Source: Spirosoma sordidisoli (lineage in GTDB: Bacteria > Bacteroidota > Bacteroidia > Cytophagales > Spirosomataceae). From it: a DNA stretch of 64,000 nt. The position numbers and the translations under genes are program-made. Shown piece after piece: positions 33,852 through 41,144 of this stretch; positions within the stretch are counted from its first letter, which is position 1; every line of letters starts with the position of its first letter. The notes under the pieces are model-generated. The model had not been told where the DNA came from and searched no databases. It saw nothing but the letters and a program-made list of their open reading frames with translations. The stretch is taken from positions 124,001 to 188,000 of the forward strand of contig NZ_SBLB01000004.1 of NCBI RefSeq assembly GCF_004138325.1, read 5' to 3'.

Positions 33852-35423
33852 CTACCAGTACACCAGCGTCAGCGAGACGAAGTAATCCTGGTCCGACTGC
33901 TGAATGTCGAGCTGGTGGCGACCGGGGTAGATCAGGTCGAGCCGTTTGCGAACGTTATCGAGACCAACGCCCGAGCGGTCTTCTTCCGGGTCGTGTCGGT
34001 CGGCCGATGCTGGGTCGGTCGACCTGACAGGCCGGGAGTTGTGAACTTTAAAGTACAGCCGGGTATCATCCAGCGTCAGGGTGATGTAAATCCAGGACGA
34101 CTGCCGCAGACTGATGCCGTGCTTGAAGGCGTTTTCGACAAAAGGAATCAGCATCATAGGCGCCAGATAAATAGCCCGGACCGGCTCCTGAATGGTAACC
34201 CGAATGTCGATGTCGTGGGTCGGGTCGATCCGCATGCGCTGCAGCTCGATGTAGTTGCGCAGGTACTCCACTTCCTTATTGAGCGGAATGCGGTCGCGGT
34301 TGTTTTCCTGCAACATGAACCGCATCATATCGCCCAGTTTCTGGATACCATCGGCCGTTTTTTCGCTGTTTTCTTTCAGGGCTGTAGCATACAGGCTGTT
34401 GAGTGCATTGAACAGAAAATGCGGGTTGATCTGGGCCCGCAGGCTCGCCAGCTCGGCCGATTTCGCCGATACCTGCGTCTGTAACAGCTGATTTTCCCGG
34501 GTCAGCACCCGGCGCAGGTAAGCACTCGTTACGGCCCCCACCACCACGACCGCCGTAAACGAGACGATGGTATCCGGCGCGTAGTAGTAGAAGTTTGTGC
34601 TGGCGCCCCACAGTATCGTCGTTGCCGCTGCCGCCAGGAGCAGTACGGCCGCTATGTGAACAAACAGACCCGACGACTGGGGGGTCTTCAGCGCGGGCAG
34701 CACGTACCGGTAGATATAGGCCTGCAGGAAAAGAATCGCCAGCACGAGGCCCAGCATCAGCAGCCCATCACGAAGCCCGGCGCGCCACAAGACCGGCGGC
34801 AGGCTTCCCGTCAGCGCGAACGATGTTGCCAGCACGCTCACCCCCATCAACAGCAAAAAACTCACGATCCTGAAATGGCCTTCGGACTCGCCGGCAATCC
34901 GGCGCGCCAGAAAGGTGTAGTAGCCAAAGGCGGCTTCGTAGGCGGTCAGTACAATGCCGACCCCGATGGCATCGGCCAGCACCAGCCGTTTGCGGTATAG
35001 CGAATAAACAGCCAGTCCGATTACACGACCACTTTCGTCGTGCTGATAACGTACGTAGAGCCGCATGTACTGGTAAATAAAGACAGCTGCCAGGATCAAC
35101 ACGCCCGCTACGACCGCATAAAGCCAGGCGCCCGGATCATCGGGCTGGCGCTGGAGGGCGGGTGCTGCCAGATGATGAAAAACATACCAGGCACCCAGCA
35201 ACAGGAAAGCCCCCGCTATGAGCGGAACATTGGTGTGCAGGGTATGGTCATACGAGCCCAGATGCCGCCAGAACGTAGCGGCCGCCACCCCATTGTCAGC
35301 AGCCGATCCAACCATACCATCGATCCGGTCGACCTCTTCGAGGAGCCGCCTGACTACGTAAAGGACCGTAACACTCACTACAAATAGTAGCTCATACCGC
35401 CGAATACCCCGTCCATCCCGCAT
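33852..35423 (-). CDS. LytS-type (PF06580) membrane sensor histidine kinase
   Basis: A 523-residue inner-membrane sensor kinase. The start is taken at the ATG at 35423 because the frame upstream has no family similarity. The N-terminal half contains about seven hydrophobic segments (for example VPLIAGAFLLLGAWYVFHHL near 66-86 and AAVLLLAAAATTILWGA near 258-275). The phosphoacceptor is His335 in the PF06580 box AQINPHFLFNALNSLYA. The ATPase part has PMMLIPFVENAFKHGI and GVGLDNVRKRLDLIYPG. It phosphorylates the LytTR regulator encoded 79 bases downstream. The signal sensed by the membrane domain is unknown. Confidence 0.94.
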   Translation of the reverse strand: MRDGRGIRRYELLFVVSVTVLYVVRRLLEEVDRIDGMVGSAADNGVAAATFWRHLGSYDHTLHTNVPLIAGAFLLLGAWYVFHHLAAPALQRQPDDPGAWLYAVVAGVLILAAVFIYQYMRLYVRYQHDESGRVIGLAVYSLYRKRLVLADAIGVGIVLTAYEAAFGYYTFLARRIAGESEGHFRIVSFLLLMGVSVLATSFALTGSLPPVLWRAGLRDGLLMLGLVLAILFLQAYIYRYVLPALKTPQSSGLFVHIAAVLLLAAAATTILWGASTNFYYYAPDTIVSFTAVVVVGAVTSAYLRRVLTRENQLLQTQVSAKSAELASLRAQINPHFLFNALNSLYATALKENSEKTADGIQKLGDMMRFMLQENNRDRIPLNKEVEYLRNYIELQRMRIDPTHDIDIRVTIQEPVRAIYLAPMMLIPFVENAFKHGISLRQSSWIYITLTLDDTRLYFKVHNSRPVRSTDPASADRHDPEEDRSGVGLDNVRKRLDLIYPGRHQLDIQQSDQDYFVSLTLVYW

Positions 35424-35712
35424 TGCTTTATTCGATTTTTGATCAAAGCTAAGCGGGTCCGGGCGACGCCGGGAAGAAATGGGACAGACCCACCCAAAAA
35501 TGGGATGAACCTGGTGTCTGACCACGTCTTCACCCCCGTTCGTCATCTTCTGCGGCACGCCCGACCCGGCTCCCACGGCTTTGGGCTGCTGCGCAGGCGG
35601 GCTGCCAGGGCATTAACCCGGGTGAAAGCTGCCGGTAAAAATCCCGCTTATGACGACCTGGAATAAGTAGAAAGCCGGCCGATGTTCGATTTTGTCACTA
35701 AACTCTTTTTCT

Positions 35713-36492
35713 GTGAAACACCGACTTTCCTCCTTGTTCTTCTGTCTCTTTCTCGCAGCTACCGCGCTGGCTCAGTCCGTACCGCCGAAGACCTACACCT
35801 ACCTGATTTTTCATAAGCTGGCACCGGGCAAAACCATTCAGGATGCCCTGCCGGTCGAGCGCGAATGGAAAACCGTCAACCAGGCCGCCGTCGATGAGGG
35901 AAAACTCATCGGCTGGCACATGATGGTGAAGCAGTTCAGCTCAAACCCGAACCCGAGCGAGTACGATTACGTCACCTGTATTGTTTCGCCCAACATGGGT
36001 ATCAACGGGGCGTCGGCCGCTGCAATGGCCAAACTCTACGGCGACAGTGTACAGGTACGCATGGCCGACCTCAACCGGCGCGACCGGCTGACGGCTCCGG
36101 TGGTGAAGATCGAAATCTGGGAAAACACCGACGCTCTGTTCGGCCCTGATTTCGGCCCCGGCAAAACCTCGACGGTGGTTGTCGACTTCCTCAAGCTCCG
36201 CGATCCGCTGGCCGACGGGACGGGGGCGGTGGCGTCGCTGAAGCAGGCGGGTGCTGCGCAGATCAGTCAGAAACGGCTCGGTGGCTGGGCGTTTTCGACG
36301 CTGATGGTCCCCAACGGCAGTGAGAAAGGATACGGCTTCGCCATGGCCCGCCCCATGACCGGTCTGAACGTCTTGTCCGAGCCCGCCGACCCTAAGCTGG
36401 CGGCCGCCCAGAAGCAGCTAACCCGTACGTTCGAGGTTGTCCGGCAGGAAGTGTTCCGATTCGAGCAATACACCGTCCGCCCGGGTAACTAG
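35713..36492 (+). CDS. Secreted protein of unknown function
   Basis: A 259-residue exported protein on the plus strand, divergent from the histidine kinase. The start is probably GTG at 35713, opening the signal peptide MKHRLSSLFFCLFLAATALAQ; an in-frame TTG seven codons upstream would precede the hydrophobic part with polar residues. The mature part looks like two similar halves with ferredoxin-like or dimeric alpha/beta-barrel (ABM/EthD-like) character: YTYLIFHKLAPGKTIQDALP, YDYVTCIVSPNMG, then TVVVDFLKLRDPLADGTGAV and GWAFSTLMVPNGSEKGYGFA. Function is not recognised. It is followed by the REP-like repeat cluster. Confidence 0.75.
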   Translation: MKHRLSSLFFCLFLAATALAQSVPPKTYTYLIFHKLAPGKTIQDALPVEREWKTVNQAAVDEGKLIGWHMMVKQFSSNPNPSEYDYVTCIVSPNMGINGASAAAMAKLYGDSVQVRMADLNRRDRLTAPVVKIEIWENTDALFGPDFGPGKTSTVVVDFLKLRDPLADGTGAVASLKQAGAAQISQKRLGGWAFSTLMVPNGSEKGYGFAMARPMTGLNVLSEPADPKLAAAQKQLTRTFEVVRQEVFRFEQYTVRPGN

Positions 36493-36576
36493 AACGACGG
36501 AGGATGGGCGTGACCCGGGTTGTGGGTGGGGTGTGCCTGGCTACCGACGCGTTTGCTACCGACGCTGCGCTGTTAT

Positions 36577-37156
36577 GTCCCTATGGGACGGTGGATGGGG
36601 TGGGGTGCTGGCATGCTACCGACGCTAGCGGGGCTAGCTGTTGCGTCCCTACGGGACGGTGGGTGGGGGTGGCTACCTGGCTACCGACATGCTACCGACG
36701 CTAGCGGGGCTAGCTGTTACGTCCCTACGGGACAAGGAGTTAGCGAACGCTCGTTGTCAGTGACGCTGCGCTGATATTTACTTACGGGACAAAGAGTTAT
36801 CTACGATGTGATACTATTAACCTCTGTGGAATATCGCACCGCCCCCCACCCACCGTCCCATAGGGACGTAACAGCTAGCGTCGGTAGCAAACGCGTCGCC
36901 TATGTGTCTCCTAACCCATCGTCCCGTAGGGACACAACAGCGCAGCGTCGGTAGCCGGGGTAGCACAGGCACACCCCACCCACCGTCCCGTAGGGACGTA
37001 ACAGCGTAGCGTCGGTAGCCGGGGTAGCACAGGCACACCCCACCCACCGTCCCGTAGGGACACAACAGCGCAGCGTCGGTAGCAAACGCGTCGGTCGCGT
37101 ATTGGTCGTAATCACGCGGTACCCCACCCCACCCCCACCCATCGTCCCGTAGGGAC
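36577..37156. repeat. Cluster of eight REP-like palindromic repeats (GTCCCtacggGGAC core)
   Basis: A 13-base near-palindrome GTCCC-(TACG, TATG, GTAG or CATA)-GGGAC occurs at 36577, 36645 and 36721, preceded by GCTAGCTGTTAC and ACCGACGCTAGC and followed by GGTGGGTGGGG. It recurs at 36855, 36921, 36985, 37049 and 37144 in the opposite orientation, as the reverse complement, with GTCGGTAGC on the far side. A degraded copy is near 36770. Three units therefore face five. The GTAG next to a hairpin is typical of REP elements mobilised by RAYT transposases. Short open frames here translate the repeat and are not genes. Most of the 741-base gap is this cluster. Confidence 0.8.
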
Positions 37157-37233
37157 GTAACAGCTAGCCCCGCTAGCGTCGGTAGCATGTCGGTAGCATG
37201 TCGGTAGCCAGCACGATTTGGGGGTAATACGCC

Positions 37234-38373
37234 TTATTTCAGGATGAATTCGACGCGCCGGTTTCGGGATCGGCCGTCTTCGGTGTCGTTGCCGGCAATG
37301 GGCCGCGACCCACCGTATCCGTTCGCTTCGATACGATCATCGGCAATACCATGCCGGATCAGGTAATTCATAACCACCTTCGCCCGGTATTCCGACAGCA
37401 CCTGGTTCAGGCGCGGATCGCCCACGTTGTCGGTATGACCCATCACCTCGATACGCCAGTGGGCCTGCTGCCGCAAGCGCTCAACCAGTTTGTCCAGCTC
37501 GGGAAACGACTCGGGCAGCAACACATAGCTGCTCTGCTCGAACTGGACATGCCGCAGGGTAACAGGCGTGGCAACCGCCGATTCAGAAACGGGCGGTTCA
37601 TTCCTGGGCACCACCCTGGCAACGACCGCTGATGACGACGCAGGGAGCGGCACCGGCCGTTGAACGGCAGTAACAGGCGGCACCGGACGAGCAGAAGCTG
37701 GTTTGACAGACTTTGGAGCCGGTTTGACAGACTTTACCGTAGCCAGTACCGGCGGCCGGACAACCGGTTTGGGCGGGGTGGCCCGCACCAGCCCCGACAC
37801 CGGTGGCAGCGCAGCTGGTTTGGGTGCTGCAGCAACAGGTGGAGCCTGTTGCCGGAAATAACGGGCCGCGATGGGCTCCATTGGGCGGTTGATGTCCACC
37901 GACAGGGGCGCTTTCGGATCGGGTCGTTGCCAGAACAATTCCAGAACGCCCCCAAGCATGGCGTTGAAATACTCTACTTTCAGATCATAATAACGCCCGG
38001 CTTCCAGCACTACGGTTCCCGTAAAATGATTGGAGTCATTGAGTTGCCAGACGTCCATAACCTTCCGGTTACCGACCCATACCCGAATGCCATCATCCAC
38101 TTTGGCGTAAAACGTATAACGACCCGAGGCCGGCGCCAGGATCTTTCCAGTCCAGCGTATGGAATAGTACGAATAGTCGAGGCCCGAGGCCGGACTGCTG
38201 GATTTCCAGGAGAACCGCAGTTCAGGGTCGATACGGGTGAGGATCTTCTTCTCGAAATTGCTGCCGTTGTAGTATTCTCCTTTCAGGCCCTGCTGCGCTA
38301 TAGCCGGTTCTGACAGCAACCAGAGGAAAACCCACAGCCAACTAAATCCTGTCTTGATGCCAGCACACTTCAT
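37234..38373 (-). CDS. PA14-domain protein fused to a C-terminal OmpA peptidoglycan-binding domain
   Basis: A 379-residue exported protein. The signal peptide covers about 1-26 (FSWLWVFLWLLSEPAIAQ). Residues 28-160 are a PA14 carbohydrate-binding-type domain (GLKGEYYNGSNFEKKILTRI, YSIRWTGKILAPASGRYTFY, DDGIRVWVGNRKVMD). Residues 170-262 are a Pro/Ala/Val/Lys linker. Residues 275-379 form an OmpA-like domain with VMGHTDNVGDPRLNQVLSEY and the end GRSRNRRVEFILK. The OmpA part would anchor it to peptidoglycan, holding the PA14 domain in the periplasm or, if surface-located, at the envelope. No beta-barrel precedes the OmpA domain. Confidence 0.92.
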   Translation of the reverse strand: MKCAGIKTGFSWLWVFLWLLSEPAIAQQGLKGEYYNGSNFEKKILTRIDPELRFSWKSSSPASGLDYSYYSIRWTGKILAPASGRYTFYAKVDDGIRVWVGNRKVMDVWQLNDSNHFTGTVVLEAGRYYDLKVEYFNAMLGGVLELFWQRPDPKAPLSVDINRPMEPIAARYFRQQAPPVAAAPKPAALPPVSGLVRATPPKPVVRPPVLATVKSVKPAPKSVKPASARPVPPVTAVQRPVPLPASSSAVVARVVPRNEPPVSESAVATPVTLRHVQFEQSSYVLLPESFPELDKLVERLRQQAHWRIEVMGHTDNVGDPRLNQVLSEYRAKVVMNYLIRHGIADDRIEANGYGGSRPIAGNDTEDGRSRNRRVEFILK

Positions 38374-38536
38374 AGCCGCGAGACCTAGTGTTTAACCTGC
38401 CCTCAAGATAGTCAAACGCTACGTATGACAGAAGCTTCTGTCCACGCAAACCGCCATGCCGTCGCCGAATTTGGCAGAAACATACAGCCACCTCGCTTCA
38501 GCCGTAGAAAACCATCCGAACAAGTGGCCCGACTGC

Positions 38537-38566
38537 CTCACCGGTGCGGATACGGACCACGGTGAG
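38537..38566. repeat. CTCACCG...CGGTGAG inverted repeat containing ACGGACCAC
   Basis: Seven-base perfect arms enclose GTGCGGATACGGACCA-like sequence related to the GTGGTCCGTG palindromes at 56.7 kb. It lies 27 bases past the stop of the third FtsX gene and may end its transcript. The remaining 160 bases up to the PA14-OmpA start show nothing clear. Confidence 0.45.
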
Positions 38567-38592
38567 AAGGCACTCATTCATCGCTCATCGCT

Positions 38593-41010
38593 CTATTCTG
38601 ATCGCAGGCTTTTCACCGGGTTCATCAGCGCGGCTTTCAGGCTTTGGAAACTCACCGTCAGGAAGGCGATCGCCAGCGCCAGCAGCCCGGCTACTGCAAA
38701 CACCCACCATTCAATGTCGATTTTGTACGCAAAGCCCTGCAACCACTGATGCATGGCATACCAGGCCACCGGCGAGGCAATCACGATAGCGACCAGCACC
38801 AGCCTCAGCAGGTCGACGGAAAGCAACGAAATGATACTCCCCACACTAGCGCCCAGCACTTTACGGACGCCAATCTCCTTCGTCCGCTGCTGAGCCGTGA
38901 AGGTAGCCAGGCCCAGCAGGCCCAGGCAGGCCACCAGCAGAGCCATGAGGGTGAAAAAGCCAAACACCTGTCCGAACTGCTCGTCGGCCCGATATTGCTT
39001 GTCGTACCGTTCGTCGAGAAACGAATACTCGAACGGGTCGGTAGGAAAAAAACGGGACCACGCGTCCCGGGCCACCGCAATGGCCTGGGTGGGGTCCTTG
39101 TCAGCCAGCTTGATCGAGATCGATCCGTTGACACCCGGATCCAGCCGTAAGATGAGCGGCTCGTAGGCTTCCCGAAGCGACTGCTGGTGAAAATCGTCGA
39201 CGACCCCTACGATGGTAAGAATATCGCCCCAGAAGTCGATTTTTTTGCCGAGGGCCTTTTCCGGATCGCTGAAACCCAGCTGCCGGATTCCCGTTTTGTT
39301 GAACACGACGGCTCCTTTCTCGCCCAGCCCGGCATCGAAGTTACGGCCGGCAATAAGCTTCATGCCGAAGGCGTCGACAAAATCATAGTCGACACCGATA
39401 ACGCGGTACTGCTTGCCTTCATCCTGCGGGGCGCTCTCCAGCCGGATGCCGCCAGCGTTGAACTCGACCTTTTCGCCCGGAATGCTCCCCGATACGGCCA
39501 CCTGCCTGATGGCCGACTGACGAAGCAGGTAATCTTTGAAAGCCCGGGTCTGGCTGATACGAGTCGAATCGTTCATCGGCCTGTTGAGCACCAGCGTTTG
39601 TCCAATGTCGATGCCCAGACTCTGCGCTCGCATGAACTGCAGCTGACGGAATACGGTGATCGTACCAACCAGCAGAAAAACAGAAGCCGAAAACTGAATA
39701 ACGACGAGCGATTTTCGGAGGATAACCCCTTCCCGGAAAGCGGAAACGCCATTTTTCAGGACTGAAACCGGGTTGAAGCCCGAGAGCACAAAGGCAGGAT
39801 ACCCCCCCGACAGCAACGTACCGGCGGTATACATGGCTCCCAGGCCGAGCCAGAAGCGCCCCGACCGAACGAACGAGTACGTCAGCTCCTGATCGGTGAA
39901 GTGATTGAACAGCGGCAGGGCCAGCAGAATAAGACCAAACGCCACCAAAACGGCGATGAAGTTGAGCAGAGCCGACTCCATCAGAAACTGGCTGATCAGC
40001 TGACGCCGGTACGAGCCTATGGCTTTTCGCACCCCTACTTCCCGGGCCCGGCCAACAGCCCGTGCGGTGGCCAGATTGATGTAGTTGATCCAGGCAATGG
40101 CGATGATGAAGAACGCAACACAGAGCAGCACATACACCGAATTGCCGTCGCCGTTGGCACCGGCCTCGAACATCAGATGTGAGTACAGATGAATATCGGG
40201 CAGGGCTTGCAGGTGCAACATCAGCCCACTGTTGGTTTTGGGGTCGCGCTGATCCAGGGTCGCCAGCCAGGCGGGGAGTTTGGCCGCCAACCGGGCAGGA
40301 TTAGCGCCTTCTTTCAAGACCACATACGTCAGGCAGCCGTCCCAGTCCCAGGCGTTGTCGAAGTTTTTGTCGGGCTCATTTTTGGGGTTGACTATGCGCT
40401 GAAACGTGCTGAACGACATCAGGTAGTCAGCGGCCAGGTGTGAGTTTTTGGGGAAGTCCTGATAAACGCCCGTTACCCGGATCGGGAATTCCCGCTCAAT
40501 CGTGATCACCTGTCCCACGGGGTTGTTGGTTCCAAACAGGCGTTGCGCCAGAGAGGCCGAAATAACCCCCGTGTTGGGTTCGGCCAGGGCGGTTCGGGGA
40601 TCGCCGGTGAGCAGCGAATACGAAAAAACGGAGAAGAACGAAGGCGTAGCAAACGCGCCCTTATCTACCCTGTATTTCCGATTGTTGACCTCCAGCAGCA
40701 GCTTATCCCGCATGTACACCTTTGTGTACTCGTCTACTTCGTCGAAGGCGCTTTTCAGGTGATTGCCCACGGCAAAAGGACCGCCCGCCCATTCGGTCGA
40801 AAGAACTCCACGTTCATACCGCTCGGCCGTGACGCGGAAGATCCGGTCGGCTTTTTCGTGGAAGCGATCGTAGCTTCGCTCGAAGGCAACGTACTGTACG
40901 ATGAGCAGCGTAGCCGCCATCCCCATGGCCAGCCCGGCAATGTTGATGAAGGAAAACCCTTTGTTCCGGCTGATGTTCCGCAGCGCGATCTTTAGATAAT
41001 TCGTTAGCAT
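38593..41010 (-). CDS. MacB/FtsX-type ABC transporter permease
   Basis: An 805-residue two-half permease. The ATG at 41010 gives MLTNYLKIALRNISRNKGFS, the conserved N-terminus of these proteins; the 17 extra residues of the open frame upstream are not used. A first membrane helix is near 20-42. The first coupling motif (GRAREVGVRKAIGSYRRQLI) is near residue 320, the second (QRTKEIGVRKVLGASVGSII) near residue 700. It ends NPVKSLRSE. The ATPase is missing, as with the other three. It follows the fourth FtsX gene by 134 bases, which contain a repeat and a weak -24/-12-like match, so it may be in the same operon or have its own promoter. Confidence 0.95.
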   Translation of the reverse strand: MLTNYLKIALRNISRNKGFSFINIAGLAMGMAATLLIVQYVAFERSYDRFHEKADRIFRVTAERYERGVLSTEWAGGPFAVGNHLKSAFDEVDEYTKVYMRDKLLLEVNNRKYRVDKGAFATPSFFSVFSYSLLTGDPRTALAEPNTGVISASLAQRLFGTNNPVGQVITIEREFPIRVTGVYQDFPKNSHLAADYLMSFSTFQRIVNPKNEPDKNFDNAWDWDGCLTYVVLKEGANPARLAAKLPAWLATLDQRDPKTNSGLMLHLQALPDIHLYSHLMFEAGANGDGNSVYVLLCVAFFIIAIAWINYINLATARAVGRAREVGVRKAIGSYRRQLISQFLMESALLNFIAVLVAFGLILLALPLFNHFTDQELTYSFVRSGRFWLGLGAMYTAGTLLSGGYPAFVLSGFNPVSVLKNGVSAFREGVILRKSLVVIQFSASVFLLVGTITVFRQLQFMRAQSLGIDIGQTLVLNRPMNDSTRISQTRAFKDYLLRQSAIRQVAVSGSIPGEKVEFNAGGIRLESAPQDEGKQYRVIGVDYDFVDAFGMKLIAGRNFDAGLGEKGAVVFNKTGIRQLGFSDPEKALGKKIDFWGDILTIVGVVDDFHQQSLREAYEPLILRLDPGVNGSISIKLADKDPTQAIAVARDAWSRFFPTDPFEYSFLDERYDKQYRADEQFGQVFGFFTLMALLVACLGLLGLATFTAQQRTKEIGVRKVLGASVGSIISLLSVDLLRLVLVAIVIASPVAWYAMHQWLQGFAYKIDIEWWVFAVAGLLALAIAFLTVSFQSLKAALMNPVKSLRSE

Positions 41011-41067
41011 AACAAAAAGAGAAAGGGATAGGACAACCGCACCAACCCAACCATGTATCATTCTTCA

Positions 41068-41136
41068 CTGCGGTCTGTGTCCTCACGAACCCACGGTGAG
41101 GCACTCACTCATCGCTCATCGCTCATCATTCATCAC
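41068..41136. repeat. Variant of the CTCACCG/CGGTGAG repeat followed by four TCATCGC heptamers
   Basis: A sequence related to the 38537 repeat (TGCGGTCTGTGTCCTCACG, then CCACGGTGAG) runs into four tandem 7-base units of TCATCGC/TCATCAT/TCATCAC at 41109-41136. A shorter set of two heptamers lies at 38578-38591. Both sets end within a few bases of an FtsX stop codon. Confidence 0.5.
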
Positions 41137-41144
41137 TCACAATC

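Noticed and set aside
36577-37156. Possible CRISPR array
   Set aside because: The repeats are short palindromes in opposite orientations with irregular spacing; there are no unique spacers of constant length and no cas genes.
36504-37188. Short open frames encoding repeated L-R-D-G-G-W-G peptides
   Set aside because: They are translations of the REP-like repeats in several frames, not genes.
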